DNA of 64,000 nt from Lachnospiraceae bacterium JLR.KK002 (GCA_036941025.1 JAYMNP010000001.1:682001-746000); one strand, 5' to 3'; numbered from the stretch's first letter, positions 25,878 to 35,009 are shown. Notes: generated by a model from the letters alone, not told the origin. Program-made: numbers and translations.

Positions 25878-27345
25878 CACCACTTTACAACTTTATAAAT
25901 AATATCCCTGATGCTGAATCAGTTGTTTTAAAACCTTAATGATAGCTTTTGATTTTATGTGTGTTTCGGCTTTTTTCACGAAAATGGAATAAAATACCTG
26001 CTGGCGAATTTGTTCGCTCAGTACGAAACGAAATTCCTGGACGCTTTCTGTCTGGTATTTGGAAAACGTCTTGTCCTGATACGGCAAAAGTTTCATTGCA
26101 CAATACGCTATGTTGATTAGATTGACAAGCATTTCTATTCCTTTGCGGCTCCGCACCATGTAGCTGCATAATGACCAGAAGGTTTTCTGTTCGTAATAAC
26201 TAACTTCGATGTTCCACCGAAAAGCATAAAGCATCAGAGGTATAAACTGCATACGGCTGCTTCCTGTCTGATTCAGTGGGGATTTTTCCTGCCAGGCACA
26301 GAATATTTGCAGCTGTTCTGGAAAAACTGTGCTGAAATATAAACGCCTGCCACCATTTTCCTTGTCCGCTGATGTAACATATGCCAAGACTGTCCTTTTG
26401 CCAAAAATGTTTGTAAGGACACGACGCACAGCCATGTAATAGCCTCCAATTTTTTCATCAGACAGAGTAAAATCATCCTGGATGGAGAGCCTGTCGCCAT
26501 GCGTTGCAGGACGTCCTCTTTTTCCCGTCCGCTGTGGCGGCAAATCATAAATGACGGAATCAAGCCTTGCATTTCCTATAAGGTCAAGGTTTTCATATTC
26601 GTCCACGATAGAAACAAGGCTCTTTTTTACATACCAGCTGTCACAAAGGAGGACGACGTTTTTCTTTGTACGCAAGACAGGCATTACATGCCGCACCATA
26701 GATGCAGCCAGTTCCAGTTTGGATTCCTTTTTCTGCCACATGCGATATCCGAGCGGTACGCACAGATAGTGAATCCTGTCCTTATTCCATACAGGGACAC
26801 AGAGCATTACGCTCACAAAACAGTGTCCATTCAGGTAATTAGAGCCATTATGCGCAGCATGGTCAAAAAGCTTTGAAGCATCCTCAAATTTTTTGCCGAA
26901 TTTTGCAATCATTGTATCATCAATACACAGGAAGACAGGCTGAGAGGACAATTTTTCCGGTATGAGCTTTAAAGCCATACCAGCAGTGACATTCATAAAT
27001 CTGGAAAAATCAGCTTTTGCATAAGAACATGCATAGTAAAATGCATTCAGGGATTTTTCTGTAATCCCTGATAAAAAATGTCTGTACAGCGAACGGATGG
27101 AACCTGCTGACTCCATAGCAAGGATAGATAACACCAGCAGGAACAAGGTTTCAATAGTTGGTAAGGAAAAAGTTTTAAAATAAATATAAAAATAATGGTA
27201 CAGTCTACCAATTAGATTGTTTTCGTTGTATAATAAGTCTGACGTACAAGGTCACCATCTTTCGTATAGTTTTGTGTGCAAACTTATTATACATTAGAAA
27301 GTGCCTTGTGCGTTATTTTATTTTTCAAAAAGTTGTAAAGTGGTG
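25878..27345 (-). mobile_element. IS4/IS701-like insertion sequence, complete
   Basis: A 1468-bp element with perfect 14-bp terminal inverted repeats (CACCACTTTACAAC at 25878-25891 and its complement at 27332-27345). It is flanked by a 9-bp direct repeat TATAAATCA (25869-25877 and 27346-27354), the target duplication. It has one transposase gene on the minus strand. It lies between the DUF2634 and baseplate J genes and breaks neither, but separates them in the operon. Confidence 0.93.
25893..27146 (-). CDS. DDE transposase (IS4/IS701-like)
   Basis: A transposase of at least 417 residues. Catalytic segments: FLCIDDTMIAKFGKKFED (first Asp), VVLLCDSWYVKKSLVSI (second Asp) and FRWNIEVSYYEQKTFWSL (Glu). 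This order and spacing fit DDE transposases of the IS4 superfamily, with the DDT pattern of IS701-like members. The TTG at 27146 is the first usual start, but the frame stays open upstream with protein-like sequence and without ATG or GTG, so the true start is uncertain. No internal stop, so it could be active. Confidence 0.85.
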   Translation of the reverse strand: MFLLVLSILAMESAGSIRSLYRHFLSGITEKSLNAFYYACSYAKADFSRFMNVTAGMALKLIPEKLSSQPVFLCIDDTMIAKFGKKFEDASKLFDHAAHNGSNYLNGHCFVSVMLCVPVWNKDRIHYLCVPLGYRMWQKKESKLELAASMVRHVMPVLRTKKNVVLLCDSWYVKKSLVSIVDEYENLDLIGNARLDSVIYDLPPQRTGKRGRPATHGDRLSIQDDFTLSDEKIGGYYMAVRRVLTNIFGKRTVLAYVTSADKENGGRRLYFSTVFPEQLQIFCAWQEKSPLNQTGSSRMQFIPLMLYAFRWNIEVSYYEQKTFWSLCSYMVRSRKGIEMLVNLINIAYCAMKLLPYQDKTFSKYQTESVQEFRFVLSEQIRQQVFYSIFVKKAETHIKSKAIIKVLKQLIQHQGYYL

Positions 27346-27421
27346 TATAAATCAGTAATACAGAGGAATTTATTACAGTTACAATATAAATCAGTAATAC
27401 GGAGGAAGGAGGCAAAGCAGT

Positions 27422-28552
27422 ATGCAGCCGGATTTTACAGCGCCGGATTTTATGGACAACAGTTCGGCGGAAGAAATTCATGAGAGGATGATGGAGAACC
27501 TGCCGGATGACATTGACGATATGCCGGGAGGATTCCCCTGGGATTTTACCATGCCCGCAGCCCTGGAAAAGGCGGAACTTCTTCAGTACCACCTGACACG
27601 GGCGCTGATGGCGGCTTTTCCCCAGTATGCATGGGATGAATGGCTGGATTTGCATGGAAAGCAGGTCCATCTGGCCAGACATGAGGCCGGGAAGGCCTCC
27701 GGAACAATATGTATAGCCGGTCTGGCCGGAACAGAAATTGCAAAAGGTACGGTGTTCTGTACGCCGGCAACGGAATCCGGGCCCTCCCTGGAGTTTGGTA
27801 CGGAGGAAACCTGTACCATCGGAGAAGACGGAAAAGCGGAAGCGGGCGTTACCGCCCTGGAACCGGGGATCATGTACAATGTAAAGGCAAACGCTGTTTC
27901 CCTTATGGCAAAGCCGGTAAAGGGGATTACGGAAGCAGGCAACCCGGAACCAATGAAAGGCGGGACAGACCGGGAGAGCAATGACGATTATTATGACAGG
28001 GTTGCAGCAGAATATGAAAACAGCAGGACATACCTTGGGAATGACGGGGATTATGTCCGATGGGCGAAAGAAGCCGGGGCCGGAGCATGTATTGTGGTAT
28101 CAGCCCCTCACGGGCCGGGAACGGTAAAGCTGGTGCTTGTGGATTCGGAAGGCCATCCGGCTTCCGAAAAGCTGGTGCAGAAAGTGTATGACTATATTGT
28201 ATCACCGGATGACAGGGAAAAGAGGCTGCTTCCCACTGCCTGTGCAGAACTGGAATGTGTGGCTGCCTCAACGGTACCGGTTTCCTATATGTGCACCGGA
28301 ATTCTGCATGACCATACCACAGATATGGAGCAGATTCAGAAAGAATTTTCCGAGGCAGTCAGGCAGGTCTATACAGATGCGAAGCAGGAAGGGGTTCTCC
28401 GGTATAACGATGTCCGCCCTCTGCTCAGCGCCATCCATGGGGTGGAGGACTTTGACACCTTCCTCATAAACGGAGCCATGGAAAATATCAGGATACCGGA
28501 GGAAGAGTACCCGGAAACCGGTACCATTACGTTCAGTCAGGAGAAAATATGA
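27422..28552 (+). CDS. baseplate J-like protein (XkdT)
   Basis: A 376-residue baseplate wedge protein of the gpJ/XkdT family. Signature parts: FPQYAWDEWLDLHGKQVHLAR near residue 60-80, a beta-rich middle (AKGTVFCTPATESGPSLEFGT), GGTDRESNDDYYDRVAAEY and YLGNDGDYVRWAKEAGAGA, all standard for the family. AAGGAGG is 6-8 bp before the ATG. It overlaps the next gene by 4 bp (ATGA). It is intact; its distance from the upstream genes is due to the insertion sequence. Confidence 0.92.
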   Translation: MQPDFTAPDFMDNSSAEEIHERMMENLPDDIDDMPGGFPWDFTMPAALEKAELLQYHLTRALMAAFPQYAWDEWLDLHGKQVHLARHEAGKASGTICIAGLAGTEIAKGTVFCTPATESGPSLEFGTEETCTIGEDGKAEAGVTALEPGIMYNVKANAVSLMAKPVKGITEAGNPEPMKGGTDRESNDDYYDRVAAEYENSRTYLGNDGDYVRWAKEAGAGACIVVSAPHGPGTVKLVLVDSEGHPASEKLVQKVYDYIVSPDDREKRLLPTACAELECVAASTVPVSYMCTGILHDHTTDMEQIQKEFSEAVRQVYTDAKQEGVLRYNDVRPLLSAIHGVEDFDTFLINGAMENIRIPEEEYPETGTITFSQEKI

Positions 28553-29367
28553 ATACAGTAAAGAAAACGGATATGGCGGATTTCCCCGACAGTGAAAGCG
28601 CAAAAAGGCAGCTTTCTTATGTGACGGAAGGCTTTTATGACAATTCTTATGTTGGAAAATGGCTGTTCCAGGTAATGGGACTGGAATATGACGATGCCAG
28701 GAGGATTCTGGAAGAACTGCCCCGGCAGTTTTTCCCGGAAACAGCAACCTGGGGGCTTATGTACCATGAGATGAAATGGGGCCTGCCGGTCAGGGAGAAC
28801 CTGCCTTATGAAGAACGACGAAAATTAATTTTCCGGAAGCGGGATTTTAAGGCTCCCATGACGCCCCGCCGGATGGAAACATATTTTACGAATCTGCTGG
28901 ACTTTCAGGTCCGGGTGTCAGACATTCATGATGCCGGAAAATATGGATTTGTGCCGGAACATCCCAATATCTTCCGGGCAGATTTTACGGGGGACGGGAC
29001 GCTGGACGCCAAAGCGGTGAAATCCGTGCTGGACAGCCTGAAACAGTCCCATACGGTTTATATTATAAATGACAGAGTTATCATAGAAGTGGACAACCGG
29101 GAACCGGAAAAATATTCCCTGTCCGGAATGAAGGTAACCGTGGCCTGTTCGTTCTGGAAAAAAGATACTGTGGATGGCAGCATATGTCCGGACCGTATCC
29201 TGCGGAGGCTCCATATGGGAATCCGGCAGGGAGCAGCAGTGGCAGGACATCAGGAAAAAGTGGAGGCCTCTGCTGTTTTCCGAAAAAATGAATGGTATCT
29301 GGATGGTACATATAGAATGGACGGAACAAAGGAAATAAGTGCAGAGATTACAGAGGAGGTATTATAG
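28549..29367 (+). CDS. YmfQ/XkdU-like baseplate protein
   Basis: A 272-residue protein directly after baseplate J, the place of YmfQ/XkdU (DUF2313) proteins that link the baseplate to the fibres. Seen: FYDNSYVGKWLFQVMGLEYD, then ARRILEELPRQFFPETATW, and WGLPVRENLPYEERRKLI, all typical of the family's N-terminal part. The C-terminal about 80 residues (VACSFWKKDTVDGS onward) look like an extra beta-rich module. Its start overlaps the previous stop, and it ends 2 bp before the next gene. Confidence 0.8.
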   Translation: MNTVKKTDMADFPDSESAKRQLSYVTEGFYDNSYVGKWLFQVMGLEYDDARRILEELPRQFFPETATWGLMYHEMKWGLPVRENLPYEERRKLIFRKRDFKAPMTPRRMETYFTNLLDFQVRVSDIHDAGKYGFVPEHPNIFRADFTGDGTLDAKAVKSVLDSLKQSHTVYIINDRVIIEVDNREPEKYSLSGMKVTVACSFWKKDTVDGSICPDRILRRLHMGIRQGAAVAGHQEKVEASAVFRKNEWYLDGTYRMDGTKEISAEITEEVL

Positions 29368-29369
29368 CT

Positions 29370-29768
29370 ATGGCAGATCATGCAAACCATGCAGAAGCAG
29401 TGGTAACCCTGCTGGCACGTACAAAGATGATGAAAGCGAGGGCGGGGATTTCGCCCCTGCCGAAAATCGCAGGGATTGCTTTCGGGGATGGCGGAACGGA
29501 CAGCGAAAATCAGGTTCCGGTACCGGACGGGAACCAGACAGAACTGAACCATGAGCTGCTCCGAAAGCCAATGGACCGGTACACCATCCTGTCTGACACG
29601 AAATGCAGGTATGAATGTACGCTGGAACCGGGAGAACTTACCGGGGCATACATCAGTGAAGCAGCCCTTTATGATGAAGAAGGGGACCTGGTCGCCATTA
29701 AGAATTTTCTTCCCAAAGGGAAAGACAGCGACCTTGCAATGACCATACAGATGGATGATGAATTTTAG
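29370..29768 (+). CDS. tail fibre/collar-type protein
   Basis: A 132-residue protein with a conserved phage-tail-collar-like part: GISPLPKIAGIAFGDGG, then ELLRKPMDRYTILSDTKCRY and ISEAALYDEEGDLVAIKNF. Such proteins bridge the wedge and the distal fibre. GGAGG occurs at the end of the preceding gene. It is followed 11 bp later by the fibre gene. Function is inferred from order and partial similarity. Confidence 0.65.
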   Translation: MADHANHAEAVVTLLARTKMMKARAGISPLPKIAGIAFGDGGTDSENQVPVPDGNQTELNHELLRKPMDRYTILSDTKCRYECTLEPGELTGAYISEAALYDEEGDLVAIKNFLPKGKDSDLAMTIQMDDEF

Positions 29769-29779
29769 GAGGGAAGGAT

Positions 29780-30484
29780 ATGGCAGATTTTGAGATCCCG
29801 GAAGAACCGGAATATAACAGAAATATAAGAAGATTTGAAACCACAGACCCGGCCCATGCGGATTTGTTTAATGCAGTGGCACAGACCCTTATCAATAATG
29901 ACGAATTCCTGAAAAGAACAGTGGAACAGCAGAAAGAAACTGTTTTGGAGAAAACCGGGGACGCCGGGGATACCACGGTGACATTTACCAGCGGAGATAC
30001 GGAGAATCCGGAGGACTGGACAGAGATTACACCTGTGGAAAGCGGAGAGAAACAGAGCAGCCTCTGGCAGAAAATTTCCCTGTTTGCAAAAAATCTGAGG
30101 TATCTCTGGAAACTGTGCGGAACCAGCGATATTTCCGGGGTGGCAGACGGGACACTGACGGGGGCGGTTAGTAAGTTAAACACGGATTTGATCGGGAAAT
30201 CTCCAATAAAAATTGGAACATCAGAAACATCTTTTTGCAATGCAGCAGGCGGAGCCGGGATAACCAGCGTATTTGCAACTCTTGACAGTATTCACAACAG
30301 AATAACCGGCATGGAAAGTGGGTTTCATAATACTACCTCTGCAGGACCGATATTTGGTATTCTGTTACAAAAATCTGACAGCAGTGGGCAGGGATATAGT
30401 GGTCTCGCTTTCAGTTACGCAACCATGTCAATTGTATATTTTGCTTATATCGGAGGTACTTTTTATATTAAAATTTATGGCTGA
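29780..30484 (+). CDS. distal tail fibre with switchable C-terminus
   Basis: A 234-residue fibre protein: conserved N-terminal baseplate-binding part (IPEEPEYNRNIRRFETTDPAHADLF), a helical linker, then a C-terminal beta-rich region starting at about residue 131. The 17-bp motif at 30171-30187 encodes KLNTD (in SGVADGTLTGAVSKLNTD) and recurs inverted at 30974-30990. Recombination there would replace the present C-terminus (from LIGKSP) by the one encoded on the minus strand (from IVPGYIS), giving a protein of about 284 residues. The C-terminus probably binds the target cell; its ligand is unknown. Confidence 0.75.
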   Translation: MADFEIPEEPEYNRNIRRFETTDPAHADLFNAVAQTLINNDEFLKRTVEQQKETVLEKTGDAGDTTVTFTSGDTENPEDWTEITPVESGEKQSSLWQKISLFAKNLRYLWKLCGTSDISGVADGTLTGAVSKLNTDLIGKSPIKIGTSETSFCNAAGGAGITSVFATLDSIHNRITGMESGFHNTTSAGPIFGILLQKSDSSGQGYSGLAFSYATMSIVYFAYIGGTFYIKIYG

Positions 30485-30990
30485 CAATATTACATTAACT
30501 GAGACACATACTTATTAAACGGTGATTCAGGCCGGATTATTTGCCGGAAGTTCTGACAAGGCAAGGACTGTCACGCCATTTATTGTCTCCTGAGTTAGAA
30601 CAGGTGGTATAGTTTTCCAGCTTTGAATGTTACCTTCAGGAGAAAGGGCATCTTCTATTGAAATTAGCCACATATTAGCACTATCAGCATTTTGATAAAT
30701 CTCCAGGTAAGATACATTATTTGTTTCGTCCCATGTTTCTCTGATTTTTGTCCATGCGTGCATGAGAGAAGCGGCTGATATGTTTATAAATTTTCGCAGA
30801 GTGTATACGCCAAAAAACTGAATTCTCTGGTATTCCGGAGGCATGTTATTATAAAAGCGCTTTGCACTTATCAAGCATGAATTACTGGAATATGCGCCTT
30901 CTGATTTTGCTATTCGATACCAGCCATGTTGTTCACAAAAAGAATAAGAACAGGAGATGTATCCCGGCACAATATCCGTGTTTAACTTAC
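30171..30990. repeat. 17-bp inverted repeats bounding a putative invertible fibre segment
   Basis: GTAAGTTAAACACGGAT lies at 30171-30187 (plus) and 30974-30990 (minus), a perfect 17-bp inverted repeat about 800 bp apart. Both copies are translated in the same frame as KLNTD in fibre sequences. Two fibre ends converge inside, with stops at 30484 (plus) and 30527 (minus). No recombinase gene lies in the window. Confidence 0.7.
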
Positions 30991-31213
30991 AAACCCACCA
31001 AACCCCATACTTTTGTCTGAACAAAACCACTTTAAGTTCATCTTTCCATGCTTTTCCTGTCTCCATATGACCAGTGTAACGTCTCCAAATTAACTCGACG
31101 CTGTATTTGTCTAAATTTTCATCTGTTACGTTAGATTTTCCAGACGCAGACACCGCTACGCCGTCGAAAATCTGCCTTGCAGACTGAAAATTTATCTTGC
31201 ATATATAGTCGTA
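30527..31213 (-). pseudogene. inverted alternative tail fibre C-terminus (silent cassette)
   Basis: An open frame on the minus strand from a TAA at 31216 to a TGA at 30527, about 228 codons, with no proper start (first GTG at 31153, no ribosome site). It reads like a fibre end: INFQSARQIFDGVAVSASGK, YGVWWVCKLNTDIVPGYISC, then GWYRIAKSEGAYSSNSC and LTQETINGVTVLALSELP. It faces the plus-strand fibre gene with only 40 bp between the two stops. The first about 75 codons lie outside the repeat-bounded segment. It is best read as a stored alternative end, expressed only after inversion; alternatively it is a rearranged remnant. Confidence 0.65.
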
Positions 31214-31216
31214 TTA

Positions 31217-31640
31217 TTTGGAAGACATTACACCAGAATATCAAAAGGTCTGGATTTCCTTTGCAGGCAATTTCCTGATCCTGCGCCACAATATTTATCA
31301 ACGAAGCACCGCATCGCCTTAAAAGCCTGTATCACAATCCTGCAAAAATTTGCTCTGCAATGAAAGCAGACCTTTTGCTACCTTGATCGTAACAGTTCAG
31401 CCCGTGCCATTCGCAAAATGCACCTTTGATGCTTCCACGCTGCGTTGAACTGCTTTTGCTCATAAGTGTGCGCTCCCTGCGGGTGTTCCGGTAACGACAT
31501 CCGGCCATTTAAAGTCACCTTCGGCGAGGGGCCGGATGCCCGGCAGCCACTACTTCTTTGACCGGACACTGTGCAGTGTGGTGCACGGTGTCGTGTGAAC
31601 AGTAACGAACAATTGCCCTTAATCATATAAGTAGAGAAAA
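31217..31640. other. non-coding stretch after tail island
   Basis: About 420 bp with no convincing gene. It contains GC-rich inverted segments around 31495-31560 (two copies of CCGGATG/CATCCGG type) and around 31565-31600. The sequence GTGTGAACAGTAAC near 31595 resembles one at 34888-34903 after the ABC-F gene. No holin, endolysin or recombinase can be read here. Confidence 0.5.
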
Positions 31641-31646
31641 TACCCC

Positions 31647-31676
31647 TTGACAGAAAAACCCATAAATGTGTACAAT
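31647..31676 (+). promoter_or_regulatory. putative promoter of icd
   Basis: TTGACA (31647-31652) and TACAAT (31671-31676) with 18 bp between, about 70 bp before the start codon of isocitrate dehydrogenase. Confidence 0.65.
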
Positions 31677-31746
31677 TATCAAAGATTTCATTGTGATTGG
31701 AAGCAGCATTTCAGGCTGCAGCAGGATAAAAACAGGAGGAACTGCT

Positions 31747-32955
31747 ATGGAAAAAATTAGAATGACAACACCCCTGGTAGAGATGGACGGAGACGAAATG
31801 ACCCGTATTCTCTGGAAAATGATTAAGGACGAACTGATTTGTCCCTTTGTGGAGTTAAAAACAGAATATTATGACCTTGGTCTGGAACACAGGAACGAGA
31901 CAGACGACCAGGTGACCTTTGATTCTGCCAGTGCCACGAAAAAATACGGTGTGGCAGTAAAATGCGCCACGATTACGCCAAATGCAGCTCGCGTGACAGA
32001 GTATAATTTAAAACAGATGTGGAAAAGTCCCAACGGAACCATCCGCGCCATTCTGGACGGAACGGTATTCCGGGCGCCCATTACGGTGAAGGGCATTGAA
32101 CCCTGTGTCCGAAACTGGAAAAAGCCCATTACCATTGCCCGTCACGCCTACGGAGATGTGTACAAGGCCAGCGAAATGAAGATTCCGGGAGCAGGAAAAT
32201 GCGAGCTTGTATATACCGGGGAAGACGGAACAGAGACCAGAGAATTAATCCATGAATTTACCGGAGCCGGTATTATACAGGGACAGCATAACCTGAACGA
32301 ATCTATTGAGAGCTTTGCCAGAAGCTGCTTTAATTTTGCTCTGGATACGAAGCAGGATTTGTGGTTTGCCACAAAAGACACTATTTCCAAGAAATATGAC
32401 CATACCTTTAAAGATATTTTCCAGGATATCTATGACAAAGAATACGATGAGAAATTCAGGGCAGCAGGCATTGAGTATTTTTATACTCTGATAGACGATG
32501 CGGTGGCGCGGATTATGAAGGCCGAAGGCGGTTTTATCTGGGCGTGCAAGAATTATGACGGAGACGTCATGAGCGATATGGTAAGCTCTGCTTTCGGCTC
32601 TCTTGCCATGATGACTTCCGTACTGGTATCCCCGGAAGGATATTATGAATATGAGGCAGCCCATGGAACGGTACAGCGTCATTACTACAAACATCTGAAA
32701 GGAGAGGAAACCTCCACCAACTCTGTGGCGACGATTTTTGCATGGACAGGGGCTCTCCGCAAGCGTGGAGAACTGGACAGCCTGCCGGAACTTTCCGCGT
32801 TTGCGGACAAGCTGGAACAGGCCTGCCTTTCTACCATTGAATCCGGAAAAATGACGAAAGATCTGGCCCTGATTACAACACTGGAGCATCCCACAGTATT
32901 AAACAGCGAGGGATTTATCAAAGCAATCCGGGAGACGCTGGAGGGATTGCTGTAA
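31747..32955 (+). CDS. icd: NADP-dependent isocitrate dehydrogenase
   Basis: Converts isocitrate to 2-oxoglutarate with NADP+, supplying glutamate synthesis and NADPH. The start is the ATG at 31747 after AGGAGGAACTGCT; the frame to 31666 lies in the promoter. The 402-residue product is of the homodimeric 'eukaryotic' subfamily [22 protein letters not shown] at the N-terminus, [20 protein letters not shown] for substrate binding, [18 protein letters not shown], the metal-binding Asp segment [20 protein letters not shown], and the cofactor region [17 protein letters not shown]. It is complete. It stands first in a plus-strand run with the ABC-F gene 13 bp later. Confidence 0.97.
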   Translation: MEKIRMTTPLVEMDGDEMTRILWKMIKDELICPFVELKTEYYDLGLEHRNETDDQVTFDSASATKKYGVAVKCATITPNAARVTEYNLKQMWKSPNGTIRAILDGTVFRAPITVKGIEPCVRNWKKPITIARHAYGDVYKASEMKIPGAGKCELVYTGEDGTETRELIHEFTGAGIIQGQHNLNESIESFARSCFNFALDTKQDLWFATKDTISKKYDHTFKDIFQDIYDKEYDEKFRAAGIEYFYTLIDDAVARIMKAEGGFIWACKNYDGDVMSDMVSSAFGSLAMMTSVLVSPEGYYEYEAAHGTVQRHYYKHLKGEETSTNSVATIFAWTGALRKRGELDSLPELSAFADKLEQACLSTIESGKMTKDLALITTLEHPTVLNSEGFIKAIRETLEGLL

Positions 32956-32968
32956 AGGAGAGAGAACG

Positions 32969-34876
32969 ATGATTTTAGCCTGCCAGAATATCAGCAAAGC
33001 CTTTGGCACCGATGAAATCATACAACATGCGTCCTTTCATATAGAGGAAAATGAGAAGGCGGCAATTGTAGGCATAAACGGAGCAGGAAAGACGACCCTG
33101 CTTCGTATCATTATGGGAGAACTTGAGGCAGACCAGGGAGAAGTGGTACTTGCTAAAAACAGAGCCATCGGCTATCTGCCCCAGAATCCGGACATTGCCG
33201 GGAATCGGACGATTTATGAGGAGGTCCTTTCGGCCAGAGCAGAGCTTGTTGCCATGCAGCAGGAACTCATTGAGATGGAGCAGAACATGAGCCGCCTTCA
33301 GGGAAAAGAACTGGAAAAGCTGATGGACAGCTATAACCGCCGGAATCTGGAATTTGAGCAAAAAGGCGGCGCTTCCTATAAGAGTGAGATTATCGGAGTG
33401 CTGAAAGGACTGGGATTTGCCGAAGAAGAATTCGGGAAACATATGCAGGCCCTGTCCGGAGGTCAGCGTACCAGAGTATGTCTGGGAAAACTGCTGGTGA
33501 CAAAGCCGGATGTCATTCTTCTGGACGAGCCAACCAACCATCTGGATATCGGCTCCATCACCTGGCTGGAAACTTTTCTGCTGAATTATAAAGGAGCTGT
33601 GGTGATTGTGAGCCATGACCGCTATTTTCTGGACCGGGTGGTGCATAAGGTAATAGAACTGGACCGCAGCCAGGTATCGGTATTTTCCGGCAATTACAGC
33701 GATTATGCCGTGAAGAAAGCCCAGGTGCGGGAAGCACAGTTAAAGCAGTATTACAACCAGCAGCGAGAGATTAAACATCAGGAGGAAGTCATTGCGAAGC
33801 TGAAATCCTTTAACCGGGAGAAATCCATCCGGCGTGCGGAGAGCCGGGAAAAAATGCTGGGCAAAATCGAACGTCTGGAAAAGCCTGTGGAAGAGAACAC
33901 CGACATCCACCTGAATCTGGAGCCCAGAATTGTCAGTGGAAACGACGTGCTTTCCGTGGAACATCTGGCCAAATCCTATCCGGGACAGAGGCTTTTTGAA
34001 GAATTGTTTTTTGAGCTGAAACGGGGCGAACGGGTGGCGTTGATTGGCGACAACGGAACAGGAAAGACCACTATCTTAAAAATCATCAACGATATGGTGG
34101 AAGCGGACCAGGGAACAATCAGGCTGGGAACCAATGTGCATATCGGATATTATGACCAGGAGCACCAGGTACTCCATCCGGAGAAAACACTGGTGGAAGA
34201 AATTTCAGATGCTTATCCGGATTTGACCAACACGGAAATCCGGAATGTACTGGCTGCTTTTCTTTTCACAGGGGACGAGGTCTTTAAACGGATTTCAGAG
34301 CTGAGCGGCGGAGAACGGGGGCGTGTATCCCTGGCGAAGCTGATGCTCTCGGAAGCCAATTTTCTGATTCTGGACGAGCCCACCAACCATCTGGATATCA
34401 CTTCAAAAGAAATTCTGGAGCAGGCGTTAAACCGATATACCGGAACTGTACTTTTTGTGTCCCATGACCGATATTTTATTAATAAAACTGCAACCAGGAT
34501 TCTGGATTTAACGGGAGCAACCCTGGTAAATTATATCGGTAATTATGATTATTATCTGGAAAAATGCAGGGAACTGACGCAGATATATGCACCGGGAAAG
34601 GAAACGGAGCAGAAAGCAGCCTCTGTAAGCAGTAGCAAGGCAGACTGGAAACAGAAGAAAGAAGAACAGGCCAGACAACGGAAGCTGGAGAATGACAGAA
34701 AGCGCACGGAAGAACAAATTGAAGAGACGGAGCAGCGGATTCAGGAACTGGAGGAAGCATTTTCAGATAATGAAATTGCCACTAATTCAGCCAGACTCCA
34801 GGAACTCCACCAGGAATATCAGGAGGAGCAAAAAAGACTGGAACAGTTATATGAACAATGGGAAGCTCTGATGTAG
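32969..34876 (+). CDS. ABC-F family ATPase
   Basis: A soluble twin-ABC protein (635 residues) of the ABC-F group, which act on ribosomes in translation or antibiotic resistance. First ABC: Walker A GINGAGKTT at about residue 35, signature LSGGQRTR, Walker B VILLDEPTNHLD. The linker (about 235-310) is charged and includes RAESREKML. Second ABC: GDNGTGKTT, LSGGERGR, LILDEPTNHLD. The C-terminus is a coiled coil rich in Gln, Glu and Lys (about 555-635), as in YdiF/Uup-type members. There are no membrane segments, so it is not a transporter. A resistance role cannot be claimed from sequence. Confidence 0.93.
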   Translation: MILACQNISKAFGTDEIIQHASFHIEENEKAAIVGINGAGKTTLLRIIMGELEADQGEVVLAKNRAIGYLPQNPDIAGNRTIYEEVLSARAELVAMQQELIEMEQNMSRLQGKELEKLMDSYNRRNLEFEQKGGASYKSEIIGVLKGLGFAEEEFGKHMQALSGGQRTRVCLGKLLVTKPDVILLDEPTNHLDIGSITWLETFLLNYKGAVVIVSHDRYFLDRVVHKVIELDRSQVSVFSGNYSDYAVKKAQVREAQLKQYYNQQREIKHQEEVIAKLKSFNREKSIRRAESREKMLGKIERLEKPVEENTDIHLNLEPRIVSGNDVLSVEHLAKSYPGQRLFEELFFELKRGERVALIGDNGTGKTTILKIINDMVEADQGTIRLGTNVHIGYYDQEHQVLHPEKTLVEEISDAYPDLTNTEIRNVLAAFLFTGDEVFKRISELSGGERGRVSLAKLMLSEANFLILDEPTNHLDITSKEILEQALNRYTGTVLFVSHDRYFINKTATRILDLTGATLVNYIGNYDYYLEKCRELTQIYAPGKETEQKAASVSSSKADWKQKKEEQARQRKLENDRKRTEEQIEETEQRIQELEEAFSDNEIATNSARLQELHQEYQEEQKRLEQLYEQWEALM

Positions 34877-34938
34877 CACAGGGGTGCTGTGAACAGTAAC
34901 ATGAATTCAGTAACAGGTTGCGTTAAAATTTTCACACA

Positions 34939-34967
34939 TTGACATCTGTTATCCCATTTATTATAAT
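34939..34967 (+). promoter_or_regulatory. consensus promoter of rex
   Basis: TTGACA (34939-34944) and TATAAT (34962-34967) separated by exactly 17 bp, a perfect sigma-A-type promoter about 40 bp before the rex start. No clear Rex operator was seen around it. Confidence 0.85.
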
Positions 34968-35009
34968 AAAACAGGAGAGAAAGCCGGGCGCAGAGCAGGA
35001 GGAAAATGA

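Larger units (their letters stand above)
25850..27404 (+). repeat. 39-bp tandem duplication split by an insertion sequence
   Basis: Copy 1 consists of 25850-25877 plus 27355-27365, and copy 2 is 27366-27404; they differ by one base. Copy 2 repeats the last codons of the DUF2634 gene and reaches the ribosome-site region of the baseplate J gene. The insertion sequence between 25878 and 27345 lies inside copy 1, so the duplication came first or arose beside the element. Confidence 0.85.

Noticed and set aside
31378..31626. 82-codon minus-strand frame after the tail island
   Set aside because: No ribosome site, odd composition (Arg/Ser/Pro-rich), no recognisable domain; overlaps GC-rich inverted segments.
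32969..34876. ABC transporter
   Set aside because: Both ATPase domains lie on one soluble chain with an ABC-F linker and there are no membrane segments or partner permease.
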